This document shows, in pieces, positions 26,471 to 38,598 of a stretch of 64,000 bases of DNA. Every line of letters begins with the position of its first letter. The stretch's first letter is position 1. The translations under genes were made by a program, and so were the position numbers. Source of the stretch: Apteryx mantelli (Eukaryota > Chordata > Aves > Apterygiformes > Apterygidae); assembly GCF_036417845.1 (NCBI RefSeq), contig NC_089980.1:51024501-51088500 (forward strand). Direction: 5' to 3'. The notes beneath the pieces are model-generated. The model did no database searches and was not told the origin of the DNA. It worked only from the letters and a program-made list of their open reading frames with translations.

Positions 26471-27829
26471 CAGAGAGAACAGTGACATATGACCTCTGTG
26501 TAAGTGAAAATCAGGCAGGGTTACTTTAAAAATGAACTTCATCTGGGTAGATGTGGATCCAGGCAGTGTTGGAGGGGTAAGGCACCAGGACAGCTGCAGG
26601 AACACTCCTGTGTCATATGACGAGAAGCAGAAGTTTCATATAGAACAGTGTCCATGAGGTTATACTCTTTAGAGAACACCCTTCCCCACTCTTTCTATCT
26701 TTCCTCTCCCCTGTTAATAAATCTGTTGAGTGCATAGTTCTCTCCTCTAAATAACAAAAAGTGAGGGAAGAAAAATGATTTCATTATTTGATTCCCTGGG
26801 TAGGTAAAAATAAAGTTGTTAAACTGGTGACCATGCACGAATTTCACAGAAGTGACAGCATGGGCTCCTTCATGCTTTTCTTATATAGCAGAGCTAAAAA
26901 TAACCAATATAATGTTGTGCTTAGATTTTATAAGACTATGTTTATACTCCCCTGTTGACAAAAAAATGACCTGACAACACCCCTGCAAATGCTAGATCAG
27001 AATAAGGCATGGAAGGAATTACATCAGAACAACTAGAAAAGACAGGGAGTTTTCAACGAAACTTTCTGGAGAGAAGGTTTCTCTGGGGGGAGCAGGAGAG
27101 TGATAGGGATATGAGTTGGCATGGTTAGGATGAGGCTACGACCAGGAGGAGGCAATAAATCAATGTCCCATGGTGAGAGCAGGCATGTCCCTTTCTCCCC
27201 TTCCATACACAAGAGAGCTCTGTTAATTTTTTTACGCTGAATTCTGAATCTGATATCCAAGGGATTTCTCTACTTTCAAGGCTAATGAATTTCTTCAGAG
27301 AGCACTAATGGTCATGCTCACTATCTTGTCTGCCTTTCTCCTCCCACCTCCCCAAATATTCCAAACATCTCTTCAAGCAGATCTTTTGGTTTCACACTAG
27401 CATCAAAACCTTTACATTTGTCATGAAACAGAATTTTCACACTCTGACTGATGCTCGTGAGGAAAAAAACCATAGTGAACAAGAGGTCTGTGTAGCATCA
27501 CTGCATGTTTGAAAGTAACTGTGTAAATTATTTTTCAAAACAAACTTCAGCAACATAAGGACTAAGGGAGGTAATAAGAACAGCTCACAGTCAAGAAAGA
27601 AAGGCCTCCCTTCTGTTCAGAATCACATCTCTACATCCTTATTGTCTCATGAAGAGTTTCACAAGGCTGGCTGGTAGCAAAACTGACCCAAATGGACCTT
27701 CAATCAGGTGAAATCTGTTAACAGTAGCATCTAACAGACTGATCATGCAAAAGCACTTTGCACCTGCTATCTCTTTTCTAGCCCACAGTCATGAGTAATT
27801 TCTTGTTTCCTTCCTTCTTTCTTCTACAG
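26471..27829. other. Gene-free DNA
   Basis: Nothing supported lies here. It consists of AT-rich sequence with short open frames only, ending in the pyrimidine-rich tract that forms the possible splice acceptor of the exon candidate starting at 27830. Confidence 0.6.
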
Positions 27830-28001
27830 GATATTACAAAGCAGACCAGATTGCCAAGAAAGCAAATGAAGGGATAGCATCAAAAACAGCTGTCAAGTTT
27901 GGATTCCTTAGATAGGAACAGTCTGATCAGCAACAAAGCCCAAAGAAATATTTGGCTCCGAGTCATTTTCTCAAGCACCATGGGGAATGGAAAACTGGAA
28001 G
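27830..28001 (+). other. Candidate spliced exon (gene unknown)
   Basis: A long pyrimidine tract ending in CTTCTACAG immediately precedes this 172-bp segment, and it ends in CTGGAAG followed by GTGAGAGC. Together these make a strong acceptor and a good donor in the right order and spacing. One frame is open from position 27832 for about 27 codons and then stops at TAG. A second frame, beginning inside the segment near 27899, stays open through the donor. No frame is open across the whole segment, so if real it is more likely a non-coding or untranslated exon than an internal coding exon. No partner exon could be identified. Chance pairing of splice-like sites is possible. Confidence 0.25.
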
Positions 28002-31000
28002 GTGAGAGCAGTGAGAGAGTTATAGATTATTTTCCTGCCTGTTTAATTTTGCTTTACATAGCCATCTATTTAATTGTGAGGTTGAGTTTTTAATATATAT
28101 GGTACATAAAAGAGTTGCCCAATATGATAAATACAAACCATATATTTATGAAATGCTTAGAGAACAGAAGCATTGCTCATAATGAGAATTCTACTACTCT
28201 ATGACAAGGCCACGATTGCCTTTTCTAGTTTGAACGTACAGCAGAATGAATGAAAAGTGAAATTATTCCAGTGACAGATGAAAGCAGGGGCATTCATCTT
28301 GACTTGACCAGCCTATTCATTCAGGAAATTTTGCCATTTGGTTCAGGATTGCACTTCCTAGTTTCTTTGGGTGCCTTTCACCTACACGATTTGTTCATTC
28401 CTTTCAGTTTTCATCTTTGATAGTTTGTTTTGCATTTCCTAAAGGTTCTGAAGGGATTAGTGTATTCTCATTTGTTATCTAAGGGTCTTATTGGTCTTCT
28501 ACACAAGACAGACAGAAGAGACTTTCAGTGATCTTTTTAACAGCAATATAAATTATTTCAATGCTTGTATGACACTAAAGTGTGTGGAGTGGCAACTTTC
28601 CAGATTTTGCAAGATTTGGCAGCTAGCATAGCTCCTTAATAGAACAGCAACATATTTCTCCTTCAGATTTGCAGTTTCTAAATGTCACTTTTTTATTGTT
28701 GATTTATAGAGATCTTTTCTTGCCAGACCCAACCAAGCAATATATATAATGAAATAAATATTATATACTCCCAACATAATGCTTTTTTTTCCTTGATTGA
28801 AACAAAAATCATGGTGAAACATTGTAAATTATGTCTCTTTTGCACCATTTCATTAAATAAATCAAATGGTTGGATCTCTCTGAAAGACAAGTCTTCTAAT
28901 TTTATACAGATGATTGCAAAGTGTACTGAAGAATAAAGATGAATGGCTGCTAATTTACAGCCACTCTTGACCATATATTTAATTTCTGTAAAAGATTGTC
29001 ATCTCACTGTCTAACTTGATAAATTTGAACATTGAACCTGTGCTGTTTACTGAAAGTTATGCTTCAGCATTACTTTATAATATTTACTTGAATGCTTTAA
29101 TACCCTGAGAAATTACATAAAATAAAAAAGTCTAGTAATAAGTATTGCCAGTGAGATTAATTGAACAGAAGCAGAAAAGACAGTCACACAGCAGTCTTAC
29201 TCCTATTTCCACTGAAGACAGAGACAGTATTACGTCATCACCTTGTAAAAGGTCAGTACTTGAGGGTCAGACATTGGGTTTCCTCTACATTTAAAGCAGA
29301 AATGGATCCTCATGTTGGCACCTGTTTAAGTGAGTTTAGGAGTTCTCCTGAACTCCTGGGCTGCAGGTGAGAAACCTCCAGGGCTGCATGAGTCACTGTG
29401 GTCAGAGTCATGCTATTTGTACTGGACTCCGTTAAAAATAGCTTTCACTTCTCCAGTCTGCTTCTGCAGTTAAAATAGCTGGCAGTGATGCTCAGCATTG
29501 TAGTTTTCATGATTTTGCAGGTCTTAATTGAGCCAACAGCTTCACCTTTGCCTGAACAGACACCAACACTATCTATTTTTCCAGATGGAAAAATGTTGCA
29601 GTTACATCATCTATTGCTTGCCTTGTCTGCTTGCAGAGTTTCAGCCTCCAAGTGAACAGAAGATTTAGTTTGTTCCAGTTAGCTTTCTGCTGCCTCCTGC
29701 TTTCCGATATGTGGAAAATGAAGAAATAAATATCCCTTAGCACAGGTGTAAAAACTAAGCCATGAGAATTGCAGGAGCAGCTGAACCTTGCTGTCTTGAC
29801 AGAAGCATGCCCAGAGAAGCTGTAAAGATGCCTGAGCCTCTGATTCATGGCAGAATTACACATTCAGAAAGGTCTGACATGTTTGGGGGGATCCTTTCCC
29901 TGATATAGTGTCAGTACGTGGCTGAATGTGTTTTGAGGAGGAATTCTGCTCTGCACAATCATGCTGCTCACCTCTAGGGAAAGTATCAAGGAAGAACAAT
30001 CCTTTATAGAAAACTGTTGACCTCAATAAATAAGTGTTCTTAAACACCTACATTAAATCCATTTTAAAAGGGGAAATTACAACTACTTAAAACACATCAG
30101 CTAAAGCTAATTTCATATTTCAGGCATGGTCTAAAAGCTAGATCAGAGTATGAAGGCGCTTGAAGGAATGTACAGGGTCTTAGCATTTCCCAATAGCTTA
30201 ATGTATTTATTTTCAAAAAAGGCAGAGGGAAAGTAGGTAGGACTGAAATTTGAAGAAGGAGGTAGAAAATTTGCTGGCATCCTCCAGGAAGCTATAAGCT
30301 GGTATACAGAGAATTTTTGTATTTATATCATGTAAATAGTGTCTTGAGAATTATGTGGGGGACATGGTGAGAAAGCTAAAACCTTGCTGGTTTAAACAGT
30401 GCTACAAACATGAACACTTTTTGTTGAAGTGAAAAAATAGAGCCCTTAGCCAGCCTGTGAAATAGATTCCCACCCTCTAAGGACCTGCCACAGCAGGCAC
30501 ATTTTGAGCAGGATTACACTGTCATCTAATAGGCACATGCACACATGTGATCTGGTCGTTCACAGACTGTATTTACATATCCTCCTCATGTAATGGGCAC
30601 ACTGGGCAGTTGTTCAGCTAGTTCAGGATGATCTTTAACTAATTAAAAAGAAGTCTTTATTTTAGATTAGCTCAAAGCTTTTGTTTTTCTCATCAAGGAA
30701 AGCTGATTTCTTCTATACTGAAAAAGAGGCTTGAGCTTTTCAGAGAAAAAATGTGTTGAAACAGCTGTGAAATTGCTCAGTTTGACTCAGTTGTTTTGCA
30801 TTGTTACAGATATCAACTATTTGCTTTAATGCAAAGCATGCTCATTCACTGCAGAGCAGCCTTGAGTACAAGCAGAAGAAATGGCATCTTAGACCTTTGC
30901 AAGCTCGAACATGTTTCCACAGACAGATCTGTTCCACAGCTGCACTTGACTCCTTTTCAGGCAAATAAACTGAAGAAGACAGAGGTATAATCCCCTTCCC

Positions 31001-33336
31001 ACAACTCTGTCCAAGAAGTGGTCTGGTTCCACTCCCTACACCTGTGCACAGTGATAGGGCAGAGACAAGGTTTACGCAAGCTTGCTCTCCTCCCTGTGCC
31101 CAGTCTGTCTGGCCACAAGTGACAGTGGTTCCTCGGGTTATATGCTAAAGTCTGGGCCAGCACTTGTCAAGTCAGGTGCTCCAAGAATGCCAGAGCCTTT
31201 GGTCTGTGTTTGTTCCAGGTGCTGATGCACCACATCTCAGCACGGTGACCTGAGGCTCACCAGTTTCTTCACATGTCTTCGCATTCTCCTCTATTAGGCT
31301 TTCCTAGCAGCATGCTATGCTGGAACCACACAGATCCAGGAAATCTCCGACACATTTGCTTAGATGAAGGCAGAGAAAAAGCCCAGCACTATTCTAGTGG
31401 CACCCCAATGTCCTTCATGCCTGGGACAACTGACAGGGTATTTGAAATTCCTGCATAAAAGTAATTTCTATGTTCTTGGCCAGGGTCTGGCACCCATGTC
31501 CAAACCTGTACATCACCATTAGAGCTCCACATTTGCTAGTGCCTACCTCCTACTGCTTAGTACATCAGTTTTTGGCAGTCATCAAGATAGATCTTATGGT
31601 TTTAGATAGTGAACATCAAATACATGATTGAGCTCAGCTCTGGACTTATTTGACATAGCTTTTCAACTGTTCAAGGCCAACAGATGGGTTTATGCACTGC
31701 TGTTTTGTGCTCTCGCCTCCCTGTCTGCACCCCAAGGAATTACAGATATTGCTATCAGCCCACTGAGCCTTTGTAGTCCTGTCAAGGTCACTAACAGAGC
31801 CTAAATTGCATATACGCATGATGACTGCATTTTCATGCCTCTTTGCCCTGATTCAAGTTGGCACTGCCTTCCCACCTGCAGACAGGACTACTGGGATCAC
31901 ACTGGTGTCAGCCCACACTGTTGCCATACTACATTGCTCCCTCTGTGCAGAGAGAGTCATGCATCCTTGCCTGGACAACACTTCAGACAGACTTTTGAAC
32001 TGGGCAATTGTCTCCTGTAGGCATCCTTTAAGCAATTTTAACTGCAGAACAAGTATTTTGCATGGTAGCCAGGACCCTAGTGTCACAGCTGAAACATGGT
32101 AAGATAGCCTTTAATACACACTCCAAAACCATTGAGGTGAGTGGAACTGGATCCAACAGGACAGAGCCTCTCAAAGCATCTCCCCCTGGCCAGACAAACC
32201 CCTTCAGGAGAGCAGGGCCACTGGGGAATGATGTTTTACAAGTATAAGTTTACTTAGAGCACTGGCTGACAAGGCTGGCAACACTCACAGAAGCCACAAT
32301 ACTGGGAAATAAGTAGCCACAGCTGTTGCTCTGTTCCACAGCTCCAAGTATTCTCCCTCCCATGCTATGACCTTGTACTCTTCATTTGTGCCTGGCCTTC
32401 TTAACACAATGTTTAATGTTATGGCTACTTTCTACAGAATATCCAAGAGCAAGGGACTAGAACATGAGGCTTTCACCAAATGAGTGTATGGTAAATACAC
32501 AGAGAAGTGTATTTAGATGAAGTTTAGATGCAGTTTAAATGTAGTTTAGATGAAATTTAAATGCAGTATATTCAATGGCTTTGTAAGGTCAAAAAAGTAG
32601 TTATATTCATTAGAACAAATGTAGACAAACTCTATAAAAGCTGGAAATTTAAATTTCCTAATAAACATTTTCAACAAGTATTACACATATTAGACATAAT
32701 TTAGTGGAATGAATAACTCTTGGATAAAATTCTGTAGGTGGTATTGAAGTTTCACAATAAAGGAAGGAGAATTAAAGGAAGCAGAAATACATCTGAGATG
32801 CATAAAGACAGTTAATTTAGATGCTGGGCTTAGCCTGAGTACAAGGTAGAATTTAAAGACAGATTAATTATACATGTGAAAAAAAAACATATATAATAAT
32901 TGGATATGGTATTTTAAGATGTACTTTTGGTAAGTGTGTTTTCAGAAAAGCAATGTTAGAAATACAGAATAGTGAATGTCTTTCCACTATTGTGCACCAC
33001 AGTATTATAATTTCCTGCAGAATTTTAATAAAGTTCAGATGCATTATCTACAGTAACTATTTATGTGTGTTTGATTAAATTTATAAATAGACCAAAAGAA
33101 AAAAAAATTACAGTAAATAATGGGGAACACAACAAAAATGAAAATACAAAGGACTTTTTAGGATGACTAAGGATACATTGTAGTAGGTGAAATAAATTGA
33201 AAAAGAGGAAAGGGTAAAACTCTTCCTCAGGTGTATTTGCCTAACATTTCACTTTGAAAATGGCTGCTGAGTAAAAAACACAAGTACTGGGTTTGCCATG
33301 TCATAGGTTTGCTCCTCTGTATTCTGTGGAGCTGTA
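28002..33336. other. Gene-free DNA
   Basis: No protein or RNA gene is supported. Sequence is AT-rich, especially at 28050-29150 and 32480-33200. The one structured element is the 11-bp minisatellite at 32510-32564. The stretch ends at the truncated 5' junction of the CR1 copy. Confidence 0.6.
32510..32564. repeat. Minisatellite, five 11-bp units
   Basis: Five consecutive 11-bp units follow the pattern AGTTTAGATGA with one to three substitutions each (TATTTAGATGA, AGTTTAGATGC, AGTTTAAATGT, AGTTTAGATGA, AATTTAAATGC). Unit divergence suggests an old, inactive array. It has no coding capacity of note. Confidence 0.8.
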
Positions 33337-34410
33337 ACAGTGAGGTGGATTGAGAACTGGCTGAATGGCAGAGCTCAGAGAGTTGTGATCAGTGGCACAG
33401 AGTCTAGTTGGAGGCCTGTAGCTAGCGGTGTCCCCCAGGGGTCAGTACTGGGTCCAGTCTTGTTCAACTTCTTCATCAATGACCTGGATGAAGGCACAGA
33501 GTGCACCCTCAGCAAGTTTGCTGACGATACAAAACTGGGAGGAGTGGCGGATACACCAGAGGGCTGTGCTGCCATTCAAAGAGACCTGGACAGGCTGGAG
33601 AGGTGGGCGGAGAGGAACCTCATGAAGTTCAACAAAGGCAAGTGCAGGGTCCTGCACCTAGGGAGGAATAACCCCATGCAGCAGTACAGGTTGGGGGTTG
33701 ACCTGCTGGAAAGCAGCCCTGTGGAGAAGGACCTGGGAGTGCTGGTGGACACCAAGTTAAGCATGAGGCAGCAATGTGCCCTTGTGGCCAAGAAGGCCAA
33801 TGGTATGCTGGGGTGCATCAGGAAGAGTGTTGCCAGCAGGTCGAGGGAGGAGATTCTCCCCCTCTACTCAGCCCTGGTGAGGCCACATCTGCAGTACTGC
33901 GTCCAGTTCTGGGCTCCCCAGTACAAGAGGGATGTGGCACTACTGGAGCAAGTCCAGCAAAGGGCCACAAAGATGATTAGGGGACTGGAGCATCTCTCTT
34001 ATGAGGAAAGGCTGCTGAGAGAGCTGGGCCTGTTTAGCTTGGAGAAGAGAAGGCTGAGAGGAGATCTTATCAACGTGTACAAGTATCTGAAGGGAGGGTG
34101 TCGAGAGGATGGGACCAGACTCTTTTCAGTGGTGCCGAGAGACAGGACGCGAGGAAATGGGCACAAACTGAAACACAGACGCTTCCATCTTAACATCAGG
34201 AAAAACTTTTTCACTGTGAGGGTGACAGAGCACTGGAAGAGGTTGCCCCAAGAGGTGGTGGAGTCTCCTTCTCTGGAGATATTCAAAACGCGCCTGGATG
34301 CAATCCTGTGCAATGTGCTCTAGGTGACCCTGCTTGAGCAGGGGGGTTGGACTAGATGATCTCCAGAGGTCCCTTCCAACCTCAGCGATTCTGTGATTCT
34401 GTGATTCTGT
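33337..34410 (+). mobile_element. CR1 LINE, 5'-truncated copy 1
   Basis: This is about 1.07 kb of the 3' end of a chicken-repeat-1 non-LTR retrotransposon in plus orientation. It begins abruptly at ACAGTGAGGTGG, covers the C-terminal part of the reverse transcriptase ORF, then a short 3' UTR containing GGTTGGACTAGATGATC and CCCTTCCAACCTC. It ends in three repeats of the (ATTCTGTG)-type octamer instead of a poly(A) tail. Octamer tails and strong 5' truncation are hallmarks of avian CR1. The 5' end lies within about 50 bp of the equivalent point in copy 2 (61151-62207). No target duplication was seen, as is usual for CR1. The copy cannot mobilise itself because the endonuclease and most of the reverse transcriptase are missing. 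Confidence 0.95.
33340..34323 (+). pseudogene. CR1 ORF2 fragment, C-terminal reverse transcriptase
   Basis: An uninterrupted 327-codon frame encodes the last part of the CR1 polyprotein. The palm motif [13 protein letters not shown] lies at residues 30-42 and the catalytic FADD (the LINE variant of YADD) at 60-63. Then follow the thumb and the conserved CR1 C-terminus with an RNFFTVR-like block near residue 290, ending at NVL before the stop. The apurinic endonuclease domain and the N-terminal fingers/palm of the polymerase are absent, and the nominal start is a GTG at the truncation point, not a true initiator. The lack of frameshifts or stops over almost 1 kb indicates a fairly young insertion. 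It is a truncated transposon relic and not a host gene. Confidence 0.9.
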
Positions 34411-37400
34411 AATTGTAATACTTGTAATCACACTTACTATGGCAATAAAGATAAAATAAGTAAGTGTGCTGTTTCAGATGGGAGCCTCTAAGTCTCGTTA
34501 GGTTTTGTCGTGATGTGACTAATGGACATCGCGCGCACACTGACATGGCTAGTACGCTGTGGCAATCACATTCCGAGGTGAGTTGGTAACTAATAAAAAC
34601 ATGCTTAGTTCTCAGTCCCTCCGAGAGACAATTTATTGTCTCTGTGGATTCTGGGTAGGGCACCCAAATGGGAAGCCCTGAAACTTCCTCAAGATGTGAA
34701 TACAAGGTAGATCTGTGGAGAACTGAAGACAAGTTTTTCTCTAGCCAAATACGGGAAAGTGAAGTTAGCTGCTAAGATTTTCAGAAGCAGTTTGGATCAG
34801 TGTTTTGGTTTTTTTTTTACTCCAGAAAAATAAGTCTAAGAAGGTTGTTCATGTTTCTATGTTTGTTGTTTTTTCTTTTTTTTCTTGCTTTTTTTTATAT
34901 CAAATGGCCAAACAGGAAGACCTAATTCATAACTGGAAAAGAACCCTCAGAAAACATGTTTCATTTCAAGAAGGAGAGAGGAACAGTAGGCTGTGTTTAC
35001 TTTTGCTTTTCTTTTTTCTTTTTTAGGATGGATGAAATTCCAGAGACCCTGTCTTATTTTCTGCTTAATTACTTTAGGGTCCATTCTTACAGTGATAGAT
35101 ATTCATCCAGCAATACATAGTAGTCAAAAAGTAACAGTATTGACACTATTACCTCTGGTCTGGACTTGAAATACTGTGATCCTGGCTACTGGGAAAAAGG
35201 AAGTTCTCCTTCACACTGAGGCACATCATAGATCCTATAAAAGCTCCAACGTATTTGCCAAATTCTGCCCTTAATTACCCTTCTGTATTTGCATTGATTT
35301 CCAGAGGGCTTGGAAAGCCTGTTTTGAATGCTGAAATGTTCACATACATTTTTGTTCAAGTTAATGGAAAATATACCCATAGCTTTTTTAAAAGTGAAAA
35401 CCTTTTCAGTCACTTCAGGCTATGCCACAATTAGCGAATAGTGCAGTGTAATACGAGCAGATAAGTAGATTGAAACAGTTGGTGCTGAGGCCCCTGCAAA
35501 TACAGGATACACATTTGGGGGATTGACTGCAGACTAGATCTAGTCTTGTCCTCCTGAACTACATTACTAAATTTTGCGTGTGATAGGAGGTCTCTGAAAG
35601 GAAACTATCCCACACATCTTTGATTTCTCAGCTGCACCATGCTGTCCCTTCCCTCCGCTTATGCAGAGGAAAGCAATATACCATGGGCTCCCTTCCACCC
35701 CAACAAGTCCTCCTGGGCGTGCCACCCCACCCCCACACGCGGGCAGTCGTGAACCTCAACTTCCTGATGCAGCTGCTGGGCTTTCTGCTCTAGCAAAGCT
35801 TTTGGCCTCCTCACAGCCCAGGTTGATGAACAGGATCATCTTCTTAGGTGTCACCATGCTGAATCTCCTGGGATGCTGTGAATGACTGCCATCACCAGCA
35901 GGAAGGACAATAGGTGGAAAGAGGGGAACAATAAAAGAAACAGGGTGAGAGAGACAAGCCCTTCAGAAGAGTTCATCAAGACAGGGATGGCAACAGAGTG
36001 TAAAGCAAACAAGGAAAAAGACACTGATTAGGGGACATCTCAGTGGAAGAAACAAGAGCCAGTCTCAAAGAGCTGAGCACTGGCAGCTGACAGCAAATGT
36101 GAAAGTGCAGATGCTTTTAAAATAACACAAAGAGTACAGTGGCGTATCACAAGAGTGTTCAACGTGGCTCAAGAGCACTGTCCCAGTGCATGCATGTTCC
36201 ACATGTGCCAGAAAATTTCATGGCAGTGCATCCACTCATGGATTTGGAGCCACCTGTTCCCACAGGGCTTGGTGTTTATTAGGTGCGTGTCTGGAGCAGA
36301 TCTTCTCCAAAAGAAATCCAGATTCTGAGCACCAGTAACACTCTGCAGCCCAAACTAACACAAAATAGGTGGTGACAACTGGGTGAATTCTCTTTACTAC
36401 TGCTCTGAACTAAAACACAAATGTAGACATGCTTTAAAAGCTTGACTGAGGTCTTGTCACAGTTTGTCATAGAATTTCTATGGGAGCTTGCTCCAGAGCC
36501 TTTATTAAGAGATAAATCATAATACAATATTTCTCATCCTGTTTTTATCTTTTGTTGCTATCAATGCTTTCCCACCTGCTCTAACAATATAAAAGGTATT
36601 TGTTTTAAGTAGCTGTAATGCTTTGGAAGGTGCTTGGTCAGCAGCGCTAGAGACTGGGTTTCTCTACCTCTAAAGCAGGTGTGCAGAATACACACATGAT
36701 ACTGATGAGTCCTTGAACATGGAAAGATCACTTCTTATGAAAAGGGATTATTCACTTTGCTGCTGCATCAAATTTTTATTTCTATGCCAAGATTGCACAA
36801 GAATAAGTATCATTTATCACAAGTATCCTACATATATTTCTGTTCCTTTGGAAGATAAATATACTCATTATTTGTGTCTTATATAAACTACTGAAAGGCC
36901 ACCAGCTTAAAGTTACTTTCTGTCCCATTCAACTGACTGGTACTGATGATCTAGATTTGATGGCTTCTAGGTACCAACCTCTTTGCCATCTGATGCCTCA
37001 CAAGAGCAAAAACCCTGCATTTGCTTTGAAAACAGCTCTGCCATATGGTAGCACAGTATCTATTTAAACTCTCAAGGCTAAAGTATACCCTTTATTTTTC
37101 ATGAGTGTTCTTGAAATTGTTTTGCAGAAATCTAGCCCAGGAATAGCATCCACGCTGCCCATCTAAATGGGAGCCACAGGGTTTTTTGATTCTGATCCTC
37201 TTCTTTTCTAAGAGATACTTTCTTCATATTCATTTTCCAAACATGCATAAGATTACATGTTCTCATGAATGTATTTGACCTTTAAGATGCTGAACAATAT
37301 GCATGTTCAGTGACTAATGCAGCATGATTCCTTTTTAAACAGTGTTTCAATTTGACCTGCAGTCAAAGCACCTGAATTAGTTCTAACACCCTGGCTTGAC

Positions 37401-38509
37401 AAGAAGATGTAATTGTATTAGTTCCTCATTTTTTGCTTTTATTTAGCTCCAAATAATGCTCAAATTCCAAGCAAGTCCCCAGCTGAGACTATATCATCCT
37501 GAGGATTAAGTTTAGACAGAATGTCAGCTACTAATCAATACTAAAGATCAAATTACTTGTAATTTGCTAGACTGCTAAATTAATATGGTGTTAAACTTGA
37601 TGAATTGTGTCAAAAATACGTTTTCATACGGTACTGTAAATTGTCTGTAATGACTCTGTAACAAAAGTTCACTTCTCTTTCTACAGAGGCATAATCAAAG
37701 CCAAACTTCAGAAAAAACTACAGTAGTGTGAAGTGAAGAGACAAAGTGCAGCAAATGTCATTGATGACCAGTGGTTTTAAAGAAGGCATTTTTAAACATC
37801 TTGTGAGCCACAGTGTTTATCTGTGATGTCTCTTGCTGGGCTTCCAACCTCCTCGCGCAGAGCCTGGGAAGAGGCAGCTCCTAGAAGTCCAGTGCAAACT
37901 CTGCTCCCATTGGGATGAAAGTCCCACGTGGCACCCAGATGTTGTTAGAATTAGCCTGCCTGCAAAAAAATACTAGCAAATGTGCTGATATAAGAATAAT
38001 TAAATTGGAAATTCTGATTTAGAAAAAAGCAGAAACTTTCCTAACACTAATGTATTCCAGATTGCAACTAAGCTTTTGATAGCTCTTGCCATCTTTGAAT
38101 TCTCAGGGGATCATCATAAAATCAGCAGCAATGAATGACAGAAAAAATATATGACAGTCTTTCACAGTGAATTAGCATGAGCAGTCAGGTTCAAAGACCT
38201 CAGGACCAGAACTACCCAGAGCCACCAGATACAAGAAATATCTATCTAACTGCACAGGATTTGGATGGGAGTTGCATCACTGGTAAAGAGCAAGTCTGGG
38301 TAGCAAGAACAAACAGCTACAAAAAATTGTTAGCAGTTGCAGTCACACATTAGACTTGTGATATTTGAATAGTTCTGATCTATACCATGTATAATGGGTT
38401 TTCTTTCGTCATCGCTGGTTATACCACAGAATTAGTTGAGAGAGGAATTTTGCCCAGTCCTCTTTCCTAACTTAAATAGTTTTCTAGATACAGAATCTGC
38501 CAGGCACTT
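34411..38509. other. Gene-free DNA, with a CpG-bearing patch next to CR1
   Basis: No gene is supported. Directly after CR1, 34480-34720 is richer in CpG (for example a CGCGCGC core near 34530) than its surroundings. It contains a 9-bp inverted repeat with a 2-nt loop at 34624-34643 that includes AATAAA on the minus strand. That suggests a decayed LTR or another CpG-rich repeat, but I found neither convincing termini nor a target duplication. The rest is AT-rich single-copy-looking DNA, with T-rich runs at 34807-34900. Confidence 0.5.
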
Positions 38510-38598
38510 TAACCTTGTGTTGCAAGGTTACCTACTGTGTAGGTACCTAACCTTCTGTTACAAAGTAACCTACTACAGTTACTACTTTAACTGTAGTA
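38510..38598. repeat. Cluster of tandem hairpins with a 38-bp duplication
   Basis: Four perfect inverted repeats lie in 89 bp. They are TAACCTTG/CAAGGTTA (8 bp, 5-nt loop, 38510-38530), CCTAC/GTAGG (5 bp, 3-nt loop, 38531-38543), GTTAC/GTAAC (5 bp, 3-nt loop, 38557-38569) and TACTACAGTT/AACTGTAGTA (10 bp, 8-nt loop, 38571-38598). The segments 38510-38536 and 38548-38574 are also direct copies of each other (23 of 27 positions, 38-bp period). The dyads thus arose partly by tandem duplication of a hairpin-forming unit. Function is unknown; replication slippage or template switching in a hairpin-prone site would explain it. Confidence 0.7.

Noticed and set aside
33375-34431. Several minus-strand and alternate-frame ORFs inside CR1 copy 1 (and equivalents in copy 2)
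   Set aside because: They are shadows of the CR1 reverse transcriptase frame.
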